A DNA stretch of 64,000 bases from Pseudomonas monteilii NBRC 103158 = DSM 14164 (GTDB lineage Bacteria > Pseudomonadota > Gammaproteobacteria > Pseudomonadales > Pseudomonadaceae), in the NCBI RefSeq assembly GCF_000730605.1, contig NZ_BBIS01000038.1, positions 1 to 64,000 on the forward strand, written 5' to 3'. The number at the start of each line of letters is the position of its first letter. Within the stretch, counting starts at the first letter, position 1. The position numbers and the translations under genes were made by a program. Shown one piece after another: positions 1 to 10,172 of the stretch. The notes beneath the pieces were generated by a model. That model did no database searches, was not told the DNA's origin, and saw only the letters and a program-made list of their open reading frames with translations.

Positions 1-3000
1 CCAATGGCACCGTGGGCACCACCACTGTTACCGCACCGGACAACGTCTACATCGGTACCAACGACTCGATCGTGAAATCGATCGCTTCGGTCAGCGGTGA
101 CGATGTCGGCAAGTTCGAACAGCTGACCCTGGACAAGGCGCCGGTGATCACCACCGTCACCGACGAACCAGGCTCGGGCACCCCGGGCACTGGCAACGAA
201 GGCGATCTGGTACTGGTGACCATCACCGCCGACCAGACTTCGGTGGCCGAGAACGTCAAACCAACCTTCACCGTGCACATCAACCAGCCGCTGGACCACG
301 ACCTGGTCGTGACCCTGAGCAACAACGCTCAGGTCACCATCAAGGCCGGCGACACCAGCGCCCCGTACGAGCACGCTGCACAGGGCGATGACGTTTACAA
401 CGACGCTGGCCAGATCAGCGTGGGCATCAAGTCCGCTGTGGACGTTGACGGCCGTACCTTCGAGAACCTGGAACTGGGCGGCGCTGCGAAAGTGGATGTC
501 ACCGACACCACCGACGAAGTCGTGGCCAAGCTGACCGCGACCCCTTCGGTGACCGAAGGCGGCGAGATCACCTACACCATCACGCTGACCAACAAAGACG
601 GTCTGCCGATCAACAACCACTCGGCACTGACCTTCACGCTGAGCGACGGTAAAACTGTCATCACCGTGCCAGCCAACGGCACCGTGGGCACCACCACTGT
701 CACCGCCCCGGACAACGTCTACACCGGTACCAACGACTCGATCGTGAAATCGATCGCCTCGGTCAGCGGCACCGACGTCGGCAAGTTCGAGCAACTGACC
801 CTGGACAAGGCGCCGGTGACCACCACCGTCACCGACGAACCAGGCTCGGGCACCCCGGGCACTGGCAACGAAGGCGATCTGGTACTGGTGACCATCACCG
901 CCGACCAGACTTCGGTGGCCGAGAACGTCAAACCAACCTTCACCGTGCACATCAACCAGCCGCTGGACCACGACCTGGTCGTGACCCTGAGCAACAACGC
1001 TCAGGTCACCATCAAGGCCGGCGACACCAGCGCCCCGTACGAGCACGCTGCACAGGGCGATGACGTTTACAACGACGCTGGCCAGATCAGCGTGGGCATC
1101 AAGTCCGCTGTGGACGTTGACGGCCGTACCTTCGAGAACCTGGAGCTGGGCGGCGCTGCGAAAGTGGATGTCACCGACACCACCGACGAAGTCGTGGCCA
1201 AGCTGACCGCGACCCCTTCGGTCACCGAAGGCGGCGAGATCACCTACACCATCACGCTGACCAACAAAGACGGCCTGCCGATCAACAACCACGGCGCCCT
1301 GACCTTCACGCTGAGCGACGGCAAGACCGTCATCACCGTACCGGCCAATGGCACTACTGGTTCGATCACTGTGACTGCCCCGGACAACGTCTACGTCGGC
1401 ACCAACCCAGCGGTGGTTAACTCCATCGCGACCGTTGCAGGCGCTGACGTCGGTAAGTTCGAGAAGCTGACCCTGGACAAGACGCCGGTCAGCACCACCG
1501 TCACCGACGAGCCAGGTACTCCAGGCAACCCAGGCGGTAACAACGAAGGCGATCTGGTCAAGGTCACCATCACCGCCGACCAGCCTTCGGTGGCCGAGAA
1601 CGTCAAACCGACCTTCACCGTGCACATCAACCAGCCGCTGGACCACGATTTGGTCGTGACCCTGAGCAACAACGCGCAGGTCACCATCAAGGCCGGCGAC
1701 ACCAGCGCGCCGTACACCCACGATGCGCAGGGCGATGACGTCTACAACGACGCCGGCAGCATCAGCCTGGGTATCAATTCGGCGGTGGACGCCACCGGTG
1801 CGACCTTCGAGAACCTGCAACTGGGCGGCAACGCCTCCGTTCAGGTCACCGACACCACCGATGAGGTGGTGGCCAAGCTGACCGCGACCCCTTCGGTCAC
1901 CGAAGGCGGCGAGATCACCTACACCATCACGCTGACCAACAAAGACGGCCTGCCGATCAACAACCACTCGGCACTGACCTTCACGCTGAGCGACGGTAAA
2001 ACCGTCATCACCGTGCCGGCCAATGGCACTACCGGTTCGATCACCGTCACTGCGCCGGACAACGTCTACGCCGGTGCCAACGATCCAGTGATCAAGTCGA
2101 TCGCTTCGGTGGACGGCGCTGATGTCGGCAAGTTCGAGCAACTGACCCTGGATAAGACGCCGGTCAGCACCACCGTTACCGACGAGCCAGGTACTCCGGG
2201 CAACGAAGGCGATCTGGTGCTGGTCACTATCACCGCCGACCAGCCTTCGGTGGCCGAGAACGTCAAACCAACCTTCACCGTACACATCAACCAGCCGCTG
2301 GACCACGACCTGGTCGTGACCCTGAGCAACAACGCGCAGGTCACCATCAAGGCCGGCGACACCAGCGCGCCGTACACCCACGATGCGCAGGGCGATGACG
2401 TCTATAAAGACTCGGGCGAAATCAGCCTGGGTATCAATTCGGCGGTGGACGCCACCGGTGCGACCTTCGAGAACCTGCAACTGGGCGGTGCGGCTACCGT
2501 CCAAGTCACCGACACCACTGACGAAGTCATGGCCAAGCTGACCGCGACCCCTTCGGTCACCGAAGGCGGCGAGATCACCTACACCATCACGCTGACCAAC
2601 AAAGACGGCCTGCCGATCAACAACCACGGCGCCCTGACCTTCACGCTGAGCGACGGTAAAACCGTCATCACCGTACCGGCCAATGGCACTACCGGTTCGA
2701 CCACCGTCACCGCGCCGGACAATGTCTACACCGGCACTAACGACTCGATCGTGAAATCGATCGCCTCGGTCAGCGGCACCGACGTCGGCAAGTTCGAGCA
2801 ACTGACCCTGGACAAGGTGCCGGTGACCACCACCGTCACCGACGAACCAGGCTCGGGCACCCCGGGCACTGGCAACGAAGGCGATCTGGTCAAGGTCACC
2901 ATCACCGCCGACCAGCCTTCGGTGGCCGAGAACGTCAAACCGACCTTCACAGTGCACATCAACCAGCCGCTGGACCACGACCTGGTCGTGACCCTGAGCA

Positions 3001-6000
3001 ACAACGCTCAGGTCACCATCAAGGCAGGCGACACCAGCGCGCCGTACGAGCACGCTGCACAGGGCGACGATGTCTACAAAGACGCCGGTGAAATCAGCCT
3101 GGGTATCAAGTCGGCAGCCGACATCGGCGGCCGTACCTTCGAAAACCTGCAGCTGGGCGGCGCTGCGAAAGTGGATGTCACCGACACCACCGACGAAGTC
3201 GTGGCCAAGCTGACCGCGACCCCTTCGGTTACCGAAGGCGGCGTGATCACCTACACCGTGACCCTGACCAACAAAGACGGCCTGCCAATCGACAAGCACG
3301 GTGCGCTGACCTTTACCCTGGACGATGGCAAAACCACCATCACCATCCCGGCTAACGGTACAACCGGCACCGCTACGGTCACTGCTCCGGACAACGTCTA
3401 CACCGGCACCAACGCTCCGGTAGTGAAGGCTATCCAGTCGGTCACGGGTGCTGATGTCGGCAAGTTCGAGCAACTGATCCTCGACAAGACCCCGGTCAGC
3501 ACCGCCGTCACCGACGAGCCAGGTTCGGGCACTCCAGGCACCGGTAACCAGGGCGACCTGGTGCTGGTCACTATCACGGCCGACCAGACCTCGGTCGCCG
3601 AGAACGTGAAGCCGACCTTCACCGTGCACATCAACACGGCGCTGGCCAACGACCTGGTCGTGACCCTGAGCAACAATGCCCAGGTCACCATCAAGGCTGG
3701 CCAGACCAGCGCGCCATACGAGCACGCTGCGCAGGGCGACGACGTCTACAAAGACGGCGGTGAAATCAGCCTGGGCATCAAGTCGGCTGCCGACATCGGC
3801 AACCGTCCGTTCGAGAACCTGCAGCTGGGCGATGCGGCGAAAGTCACCGTCACCGACACCACCGACGAAGTCATCGCGAAGCTGACTGCTACCCCGTCGG
3901 TCACTGAAGGCGGCGTGATCACTTACACCGTGACCCTGACCAACAAGGACGGCCTGCCGATCAACAACCACTCGGCCCTGACCTTCACGCTGAACGATGG
4001 CAAGACCACCATCACCGTGCCGGCCAACGGCACCGTGGGCACTACCACCGTCACCGCGCCGGACAACCCGTACGTGGGTGCCAACGACCCGGTTGTGAAG
4101 TCGATCGCTTCGGTCAGCGGCACGGACGTCGGCAAGTTCGAACAGCTGACTCTGGACAAGGCGCCGGTCACCACCACCGTGACCGACGAACCAGGTTCGG
4201 GCACACCGGGTACGGGCAACCAGGGCGACGTCACTACGGTCGGCATCACCGGTACCACTTCGCTGACTGAAGGTGAAACTGGCCAGTACACGCTGACCCT
4301 GAGCAATGCGTCCAAGTCCGAAGTCACCATCACGCTCAGCTACAGCGGCACCGCCAAGAACGGTGAGGACTTCTCTGGTGTCACCACCGTGAAGATCCCG
4401 GCCAACAGCACAGGCACGACGTTCAACATCGCTACCATCGACGACAAGCTGGTCGAAGGTACCGAGAACTTCACCGTGAAGATCGAGACCGCCACCGGTG
4501 GTACCTTCGAGAACCTGCAGGTTGACAGCACCAAGTCGAGCGTGACCACTGCCATCCTCGACAACGACCACCTGCCGGTTTCGCCCGGTGGCGCGGTGTT
4601 TGGTGTGGAAGACACTGACTACGTGTTTGCATGGAGTGATTTCAAAACCACCGATGCCGATGGCAACACTGGCTTGTCCGTAACCATTACCTCGCTCCCG
4701 GCCGCCGGCACCCTGCAGTTCTTCAACGGTACGGCATGGGTGAACGTGACGGTCAACCAGGTGATCAGCCAGGCCGACATCACTGCCAATAACCTGAAGT
4801 TTGTGCCGGCTCTCAACCAGTCGGGCGCGGACAACTATGGCGGCAACGGCGTAGGCAACCAGCAGGCCGACTACGCGCAGTTCAAGTTCAAGCCGAACGA
4901 CGGCACCAACCTGGGCAGCGAAGTGACCATGAAGGTCGACATCAGCCCGGTTGCCGACAAGCCGACCCTGAGCTTCGGCAGCGCTGATATCGACTCCAAA
5001 GGCCTGACCAAGGAAGTCTGGAACACCCTGAAAAACCTGGGTACTGGTGGTAATGGCATTACCGGTGACGACCTGAAGACGGTCTTTGCCAACTCTGGCA
5101 GTGCCAACTCCAGCAGCACCATTACCAACGTGCAGTCCGATGGCAGCGTCACCGCTGGCACCGGTTCGAAGACCTCGGGCCTGATCTACCTGGAGGCAGG
5201 CAAGACCTATACCTTCAGCGGTACCGCTGACGACAGCTTCGTGCTCACGATCGGTGGCAACACTGTGGTCACGGCTACCTGGGGTGCTGGTGGCAAGATT
5301 TCGGGCACCTTTACCCCGACCACCAGCGGTTACTACCCGATCGAGGTCTACCATGCCAACCAGTCCGGTCCAGGCAGCTATGACCTGAACATCCAGGTAG
5401 GCTCGGGTACTGTCACCGACCTGAGCAGCTCGAACATCAAGATGTACCAGAACGTGACCGAGATGGCCAATGCTGGCCTTGGCGTATCCGATCTGCACAC
5501 CGTGAATGGTCAGAGCTACTACGACGGCTACAAGCTCAACGAAGGGCCGGAAGGTGGCTCGGTGAAACTGGTCGGTATCTCCACCGCCCTGACCGATACC
5601 GACGGCTCGGAAACCTTGAACGTAACCCTCAGCGGCATTCCGAAAGGGACCGTGCTGAGCGATGGTGCTGGCCATACCGTAACGGTAGGCAGTAGCCCGG
5701 TTGATGTGACGGGCTGGAAACTCAGCAGCCTGACACTGACTCCGCCGGCCTACTACAAAGGCTCGTTCGACATCACGGTCACCTCGACTGCCACCGAAAG
5801 CCTGGGCGGCTCGGCCACCACTACCGGCAATATTCCGGTGACGGTGTATGCCGCAACCTACAAGGCCAGCGTGGGTACCTCGGGTAACGACACGATGACC
5901 GGCAGCGAAGGTAACGACATCGTCGTCGCTGACGTGGCGGGCCTGAACGTGGTTCAGGGCAAGAACTACAACATCGCCTTCATGGTCGACAGCTCGGGCA

Positions 6001-7544
6001 GTATGAGCGACAAGTCGATTGCCGACGCGAAGACGCAGCTGGCTTCGGTGTTCAATTCGCTCAAGGCCAGCCTGGGTTCCGACACCTCGGGTACCGTGAA
6101 CATCTTCCTGGTCGACTTCGACACTCAGGTGAACAAGAACGTGGCGGTGAACCTTGCCGACCCGGATGCCCTGAGCAAGCTGCAGGCGGTACTGAACTCG
6201 ATGGTGGGTGGCTACAACGGTGGCGGTACCAACTATGAAGACGCGTTCAAAACCACGTCCAACTTCTTCAACAGCACCATGGCCACCAGCAATAAAGGTG
6301 CAGAGAACCTGACCTACTTCATTACCGATGGTAAGCCGACGTATTACCAGAGCGGGGAGAACACCAACCCTAGTCTGTGGAAGAATGGCAAGAACCTGGA
6401 CGATGTGGTCAACGTCAACAACTACAAGATGGGCGATACCTTCAGTGCCTGGGCCGACGCGACGCACAAGGTCGAGATCAGCAGCAGTGGCGTAGTCAAG
6501 GTGCTGACATACTCCGAGAACCGCTGGGGTACGCTGGTGCTTGACTCCACCAAGACGGTCGGCACCCTGCATGCACAGGGCGATGGCACCTACGAGTTCT
6601 CCAACCTGGGCGGTACTGGCTACGCAGAGTACTGGAACTATGTGGACTCGGCGGCAGGCTCCACCGCGAGTTTCGCTGTGCTGGGTGGCACCAGCGGCTT
6701 GAGCAAAGTCCAGGCTATCGGCCTGAACAGCGATGTCACGCTGAACGACTTGAAGCCATACGACAGCGCCGGCAAGCCGCAGACCAACATCGACCCGTCC
6801 GACCTGGCGAAGGCGATTCTCGGTCACACCGAAGCAACGGTGCCAGGTGCCGACACCATTGATGGCGGCAACGGCAATGACATCATCTTCGGCGACTTGA
6901 TCACCCTCAACGGTGTTGTCAGCGAGGGTTACCAGGCCATGCAGACTTACGTCGCGCAGAAGAGCGGTGTCGAGGTCAGCTCCGTTACCACCAGCAATGT
7001 CCACCAGTACATCACCGAGCACTACACCGAGTTCGATATCTCCGGTGCCAAAGACGGCAACGACATCCTGTCGGGCGGCAATGGCAACGATATCCTCTTC
7101 GGTCAGGGTGGTAACGACACGCTCGATGGCGGCAAAGGTAATGACATCCTGCTGGGCGGCACCGGCAATGACACCCTGATCGGTGGCCAGGGCAACGATA
7201 TCCTGATCGGTGGCAGCGGTGCCGATACCTTCGTGTGGAAGGCGGGCGACATCGGTAACGACGTCATCAAGGACTTCAAGGTGGCCGAGGGCGACCGTAT
7301 CGACCTGAAGGACCTGCTCCAGGGCGAGAAGGGCAGCACCATCGACAACTACCTGAAGCTCACCACGGTGGAAGGCACGACGACGCTGCAAGTCAGCAGC
7401 GAAGGCAAGCTGAACGCCGAAGGTGGTATCGCCAACGCTGACGTGACCATCAAGCTGGAAGGGGTGAACTGGTCCAACACCACGATCAACTCGTTGATCA
7501 GCGGTGCCGACCCAACCATCATCATCCACAACAAAGACAGCTGA
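1..7544 (+). CDS. lapA: LapA-type giant RTX adhesin, C-terminal part (5' end outside window)
   Basis: Very large type I-secreted surface adhesin of biofilm formation; only the C-terminal ~2,513 residues are present. The frame is open from base 3, so the GTG at 12 is not the true start. Order seen: Ig-like repeats (to ~4220), a Calx-beta-like domain (~4225-4575), a cadherin/VCBS-like stretch (~4580-4965), a PA14-like segment (~4990-5400), a von Willebrand A domain from ~5965 with MIDAS motif DSSGS at 5988, glycine-rich RTX nonapeptides (GGNGND type, ~6850-6900 and ~7040-7235), and a C-terminal type I secretion signal region. In the family, LapBC export it and LapG/LapD control its release. Those genes are not here and would lie upstream. 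The lapA call rests on domain architecture and neighbourhood; other LapA-like adhesins share this plan. Confidence 0.93.
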   Translation, partial: NGTVGTTTVTAPDNVYIGTNDSIVKSIASVSGDDVGKFEQLTLDKAPVITTVTDEPGSGTPGTGNEGDLVLVTITADQTSVAENVKPTFTVHINQPLDHDLVVTLSNNAQVTIKAGDTSAPYEHAAQGDDVYNDAGQISVGIKSAVDVDGRTFENLELGGAAKVDVTDTTDEVVAKLTATPSVTEGGEITYTITLTNKDGLPINNHSALTFTLSDGKTVITVPANGTVGTTTVTAPDNVYTGTNDSIVKSIASVSGTDVGKFEQLTLDKAPVTTTVTDEPGSGTPGTGNEGDLVLVTITADQTSVAENVKPTFTVHINQPLDHDLVVTLSNNAQVTIKAGDTSAPYEHAAQGDDVYNDAGQISVGIKSAVDVDGRTFENLELGGAAKVDVTDTTDEVVAKLTATPSVTEGGEITYTITLTNKDGLPINNHGALTFTLSDGKTVITVPANGTTGSITVTAPDNVYVGTNPAVVNSIATVAGADVGKFEKLTLDKTPVSTTVTDEPGTPGNPGGNNEGDLVKVTITADQPSVAENVKPTFTVHINQPLDHDLVVTLSNNAQVTIKAGDTSAPYTHDAQGDDVYNDAGSISLGINSAVDATGATFENLQLGGNASVQVTDTTDEVVAKLTATPSVTEGGEITYTITLTNKDGLPINNHSALTFTLSDGKTVITVPANGTTGSITVTAPDNVYAGANDPVIKSIASVDGADVGKFEQLTLDKTPVSTTVTDEPGTPGNEGDLVLVTITADQPSVAENVKPTFTVHINQPLDHDLVVTLSNNAQVTIKAGDTSAPYTHDAQGDDVYKDSGEISLGINSAVDATGATFENLQLGGAATVQVTDTTDEVMAKLTATPSVTEGGEITYTITLTNKDGLPINNHGALTFTLSDGKTVITVPANGTTGSTTVTAPDNVYTGTNDSIVKSIASVSGTDVGKFEQLTLDKVPVTTTVTDEPGSGTPGTGNEGDLVKVTITADQPSVAENVKPTFTVHINQPLDHDLVVTLSNNAQVTIKAGDTSAPYEHAAQGDDVYKDAGEISLGIKSAADIGGRTFENLQLGGAAKVDVTDTTDEVVAKLTATPSVTEGGVITYTVTLTNKDGLPIDKHGALTFTLDDGKTTITIPANGTTGTATVTAPDNVYTGTNAPVVKAIQSVTGADVGKFEQLILDKTPVSTAVTDEPGSGTPGTGNQGDLVLVTITADQTSVAENVKPTFTVHINTALANDLVVTLSNNAQVTIKAGQTSAPYEHAAQGDDVYKDGGEISLGIKSAADIGNRPFENLQLGDAAKVTVTDTTDEVIAKLTATPSVTEGGVITYTVTLTNKDGLPINNHSALTFTLNDGKTTITVPANGTVGTTTVTAPDNPYVGANDPVVKSIASVSGTDVGKFEQLTLDKAPVTTTVTDEPGSGTPGTGNQGDVTTVGITGTTSLTEGETGQYTLTLSNASKSEVTITLSYSGTAKNGEDFSGVTTVKIPANSTGTTFNIATIDDKLVEGTENFTVKIETATGGTFENLQVDSTKSSVTTAILDNDHLPVSPGGAVFGVEDTDYVFAWSDFKTTDADGNTGLSVTITSLPAAGTLQFFNGTAWVNVTVNQVISQADITANNLKFVPALNQSGADNYGGNGVGNQQADYAQFKFKPNDGTNLGSEVTMKVDISPVADKPTLSFGSADIDSKGLTKEVWNTLKNLGTGGNGITGDDLKTVFANSGSANSSSTITNVQSDGSVTAGTGSKTSGLIYLEAGKTYTFSGTADDSFVLTIGGNTVVTATWGAGGKISGTFTPTTSGYYPIEVYHANQSGPGSYDLNIQVGSGTVTDLSSSNIKMYQNVTEMANAGLGVSDLHTVNGQSYYDGYKLNEGPEGGSVKLVGISTALTDTDGSETLNVTLSGIPKGTVLSDGAGHTVTVGSSPVDVTGWKLSSLTLTPPAYYKGSFDITVTSTATESLGGSATTTGNIPVTVYAATYKASVGTSGNDTMTGSEGNDIVVADVAGLNVVQGKNYNIAFMVDSSGSMSDKSIADAKTQLASVFNSLKASLGSDTSGTVNIFLVDFDTQVNKNVAVNLADPDALSKLQAVLNSMVGGYNGGGTNYEDAFKTTSNFFNSTMATSNKGAENLTYFITDGKPTYYQSGENTNPSLWKNGKNLDDVVNVNNYKMGDTFSAWADATHKVEISSSGVVKVLTYSENRWGTLVLDSTKTVGTLHAQGDGTYEFSNLGGTGYAEYWNYVDSAAGSTASFAVLGGTSGLSKVQAIGLNSDVTLNDLKPYDSAGKPQTNIDPSDLAKAILGHTEATVPGADTIDGGNGNDIIFGDLITLNGVVSEGYQAMQTYVAQKSGVEVSSVTTSNVHQYITEHYTEFDISGAKDGNDILSGGNGNDILFGQGGNDTLDGGKGNDILLGGTGNDTLIGGQGNDILIGGSGADTFVWKAGDIGNDVIKDFKVAEGDRIDLKDLLQGEKGSTIDNYLKLTTVEGTTTLQVSSEGKLNAEGGIANADVTIKLEGVNWSNTTINSLISGADPTIIIHNKDS
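3..4220 (+). repeat. Tandem ~672-bp (224-aa) adhesin repeats
   Basis: Six full units and a partial one at the left edge. The anchor motif PDNVY recurs seven times (one variant PDNPY) and VAENVKPTFTVHIN six times. Spacing is 672 bp, with one 675-bp and one 660-bp interval. Each unit holds two Ig-like modules, one starting near GDLVLVTITADQ and one near AKLTATPSVTEGG, joined by a Gly/Pro/Thr linker. Neighbouring units are almost identical at DNA level, so copy number could change by recombination and short-read assembly may be unreliable here. Confidence 0.95.
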
Positions 7545-7551
7545 TAGACCA

Positions 7552-7580
7552 CCGGGGCCGCTTAGCGGCCCCGGCTCTTT
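7552..7580 (+). terminator. Rho-independent terminator after lapA
   Basis: A perfect 10-bp stem (CCGGGGCCGC, 7552-7561, with its complement 7565-7574) closes on a 3-nt loop and is followed by CTCTTT, eight bases after the lapA stop codon. Confidence 0.85.
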
Positions 7581-7689
7581 CCTGCCATCTGCCAACAGCG
7601 CATACTCTTGCGCCGGGCCTGCGTGCCTGGCGATCTTTGCCTATGCTGCTGTCTACCAACAAGGAACCAACGTGACGAGGGACACCGCC

Positions 7690-8031
7690 ATGTTCTACGT
7701 GCAACGCGACGCCGCTGGCCAGTTGCTGCGGGTAGAAGCAGCCGCTTTTGACCAGTTCACCGAAATGCTCCCCGCCGACCATGCCGATGTTCAGGAATGG
7801 TTCGCCGATGACGTTGTGGAAAACAGCCTGAACCAGCTCAAGCAAAGCGACCTGGACATGATCCGCGTGCTTGAAGACCTTATCGATGTGCTGACCGCCA
7901 AGGGCCTGTTCAAAATCACTGACTTGCCCCCAGGCGCGCAGGCCAAGCTGCTCAACCGCTCCACGGCACGCAAGGCGCTCAGCAGCCTGAACAACCTCAT
8001 CGACGAAGAAGAGCAGGGCGGGTTGATCTGA
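7690..8031 (+). CDS. Small conserved Pseudomonas protein of unknown function
   Basis: 113 residues, acidic, no signal peptide or membrane segment, predicted mainly helical and cytoplasmic. The start at 7690 (MFYVQRDA) is chosen because GAGGGA lies seven bases upstream; the longer reading frame back to 7504 runs through the lapA terminator and is unlikely. Similar short proteins next to lapA are, as I recall, sometimes labelled tryptophan synthase beta-like in Pseudomonas genomes, but nothing in this sequence supports an enzyme: it is far too short and has no PLP motif. It sits alone between the lapA terminator and the sulfur-type operon. Confidence 0.8.
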   Translation: MFYVQRDAAGQLLRVEAAAFDQFTEMLPADHADVQEWFADDVVENSLNQLKQSDLDMIRVLEDLIDVLTAKGLFKITDLPPGAQAKLLNRSTARKALSSLNNLIDEEEQGGLI

Positions 8032-8065
8032 TCGCAGGCCGCCCCGTCCTCAGTGCTATGGTTAT

Positions 8066-8108
8066 GCGTTAAAGGTATTTAAAATATTGCTCTTATGACT
8101 TTATAGTC
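8066..8108 (+). promoter_or_regulatory. AT-rich promoter region of dioxygenase-ABC operon
   Basis: A sharply AT-rich block upstream of the dioxygenase gene contains the palindrome TATTT-A-AAATA at 8076-8086 and TTATAG a little downstream. AT-rich leaders of this kind are common before CysB/LysR-activated sulfur-starvation genes; that regulator assignment is inference. Confidence 0.4.
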
Positions 8109-8160
8109 GCTTCCACTGCGTACCCGTCGACCAATCGATGCGCCGCACGACTTGAACCCA

Positions 8161-8177
8161 CACGGGAAAACCCCGTG
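8161..8177 (+). promoter_or_regulatory. Leader hairpin before dioxygenase gene
   Basis: CACGGG (8161-8166) pairs with CCCGTG (8172-8177) across a 5-nt loop, followed by CGTTTCTG. It lies about 50 bases before the start codon and could be an attenuator or an mRNA 5' stabiliser. No U-run follows, so termination would be weak. Confidence 0.3.
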
Positions 8178-8229
8178 CGTTTCTGATCGTTGCGCGCCAT
8201 TGAAGTCGCGCACTGCGTGGGAGTGAAAA

Positions 8230-9129
8230 ATGTCAGCCGCCTTGAACGCCTTGTCGACCATCGACAGCGCCCAGCCGCAAGTTTTCGAAGTTCGCCCCTT
8301 CTCGGGTGCCGTCGGCGCCGAGATCATAGGCCTGGACCTGGCCAAACCGGTCAGCGCCGAAGATTTCACCCGTGTCCATCGCGCCCACCTCGACCACCAT
8401 GTGCTGGTGTTCCGCGACCAGCGCATCAGCCCGGAACAGCAAATCGCCTTCAGCCGCCGCTTCGGTGAGTTGCAGATTCATGTGCTCAAGCAGTTCCTGC
8501 TGACTGGCCACCCCGAGATCCTGATCGTTTCCAACATCATCGAAAATGGCCAGAACATCGGCCTGGGTGATGCCGGCAAATTCTGGCACTCCGACCTGTC
8601 GTACAAGGAGCTGCCAAGCCTCGGTTCCATGCTGCATGCCCAGGAACTGCCCAGTGAAGGCGGTGACACCCTGTTCGCCGACATGCACAAAGCCTGGGAT
8701 GCTGTACCTGACGTCCTGCGCAAAGTGGTCGAGGGACGCAGTGCCGCTCACTCCTACACCGCTCGTTACGCCGAGACCAAATTCGAAGGCAACTGGCGCC
8801 CGACCCTGACTGCCGAGCAACTGGCGCAGGTAAAGGAAGTCATTCACCCGGTGGTCCGCACTCACCCGGAAAACGGCCGCAAAGCCCTGTTCGTCAGTGA
8901 AGGCTTCACCACCCGCATTGTCGGCCTGCCAGACGACGAAAGCCGTGACGTGCTGCAGCAGCTGTATGCCCTTAGCGTGCTGGAGCAGAACATTTACCGC
9001 CACCAGTGGCAGCCCCATGACCTGGTGTTCTGGGATAACCGCTCACTGATCCACCTGGCCACCGGCTGCCCCGCGCACCTGCGGCGCAAGCTGTACCGCA
9101 CCACCATCCAGGGCGATGCCCCGTTCTGA
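8230..9129 (+). CDS. TauD/TfdA-family Fe(II)/2-oxoglutarate dioxygenase
   Basis: 299 residues, the usual size for the family. These cytoplasmic enzymes hydroxylate the carbon next to a leaving group (taurine, alkyl sulfate, 2,4-D), here probably to release sulfite or sulfate. The iron facial triad is visible as His120-x-Asp122 (FWHSD) and His275 (NRSLIHLA), with Arg286/Arg290 near the C-terminus as candidate 2-oxoglutarate ligand. It leads an operon with a substrate-binding protein, ATPase and permease, 17 bp before the next gene, so it probably acts on what that importer brings in. It is clearly different from the AtsK at 46318, and the substrate cannot be read from the sequence. Confidence 0.88.
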   Translation: MSAALNALSTIDSAQPQVFEVRPFSGAVGAEIIGLDLAKPVSAEDFTRVHRAHLDHHVLVFRDQRISPEQQIAFSRRFGELQIHVLKQFLLTGHPEILIVSNIIENGQNIGLGDAGKFWHSDLSYKELPSLGSMLHAQELPSEGGDTLFADMHKAWDAVPDVLRKVVEGRSAAHSYTARYAETKFEGNWRPTLTAEQLAQVKEVIHPVVRTHPENGRKALFVSEGFTTRIVGLPDDESRDVLQQLYALSVLEQNIYRHQWQPHDLVFWDNRSLIHLATGCPAHLRRKLYRTTIQGDAPF

Positions 9130-9146
9130 CGACTGAGGAAATCATC

Positions 9147-10166
9147 ATGCGCAAATCCATCAGCCGCCTGGCGGCAAGCATCGGCCTGGGCGCAAGCCTG
9201 GTCATCGGCAGCCTGACCGCCCCCGCCGTGGCCCAGGCCGAAGGCAAGATCCGCATTGCCGAACAATTCGGCATCGTCTACCTGCTGCTGAACGTGGTGC
9301 GTGACCAGCACCTGATTGAGAAACACGGCAAGGAGCAGGGCATCGACATCGAAGTCGACTGGGCGCAGCTGTCGGGTGGCTCGGCCATCAACGACGCACT
9401 GTTATCCGGTTCGGTGGACATCGCCGGCGCTGGCGTCGGGCCGCTGTTGACCGTCTGGGACCGCACCAAGGGCCGGCAGAATGTGAAGGCCGTGGCTTCG
9501 CTGGGCAACTTCCCGTACTACCTGGTCAGCAGCAACCCCAACGTGAAGACCATCGCCGATATCTCCGACAAAGACCGTATCGCCGTTCCGGCGGTGGGTG
9601 TTTCGGTGCAGTCGCGCTTCTTGCAATACGCCGCTGCTCAGCAGTGGGGCGACAAGGAATACAACCGCCTCGATAAATACACCCTGGCCGTGCCACACCC
9701 GGACGCCACCGCCGCGCTGCTGGCGGGCGGCACCGAGCTGAACGGGCACTTCTCCAACCCGCCGTTCCAGGACCAGGTGCTGGCCAACAAGGACGTGCAC
9801 GTAGTGCTCAACAGCTACGACCTGCTCGGCCCCAACTCGCCGACCTTGCTGTTTGCTACCGAGAAGTTCCGCAAGGACAACCCCAAAACCTACAAGGCCT
9901 TCGTCGATGCTCTGGCCGAAGCCGCAGACTTCGCCCAGAAAGACAAAGCGGCTGCCGCCGACACCTATATCCGCGTAACCAAGGCCAAGATCGACCGCGA
10001 CGCGCTGATCAAGCTGATCGACAACCCACAGTACGAATTCACCGTTACGCCCAAGAACACCTACAAGCTGGCCGATTTCCTCTTTCGGGTAGGCGCCATC
10101 AAGCACAAGCCGGAGTCGTGGAAGGACTACTTCTTCCAGGATGAACGCCCGCTGCAGGGGAGCTGA
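9147..10166 (+). CDS. ABC transporter periplasmic substrate-binding protein (NMT1/SsuA-like)
   Basis: 339 residues with a Sec signal peptide (MRKSISRLAASIGLG..., probable cleavage after AVAQA near residue 31). The mature part starts with KIRIAEQFGIVY and has the SsuA/TauA/NMT1 fold signatures, such as the segment NDALLSGSVDIAGAGVG. It binds a small anion in the periplasm and hands it to the permease at 11051. Its place between a dioxygenase gene and ABC genes suggests a sulfonate or sulfate-ester ligand. Nitrate- or thiamine-precursor-type ligands also occur in the superfamily but fit the context less well. Confidence 0.88.
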   Translation: MRKSISRLAASIGLGASLVIGSLTAPAVAQAEGKIRIAEQFGIVYLLLNVVRDQHLIEKHGKEQGIDIEVDWAQLSGGSAINDALLSGSVDIAGAGVGPLLTVWDRTKGRQNVKAVASLGNFPYYLVSSNPNVKTIADISDKDRIAVPAVGVSVQSRFLQYAAAQQWGDKEYNRLDKYTLAVPHPDATAALLAGGTELNGHFSNPPFQDQVLANKDVHVVLNSYDLLGPNSPTLLFATEKFRKDNPKTYKAFVDALAEAADFAQKDKAAAADTYIRVTKAKIDRDALIKLIDNPQYEFTVTPKNTYKLADFLFRVGAIKHKPESWKDYFFQDERPLQGS

Positions 10167-10172
10167 CCGATC

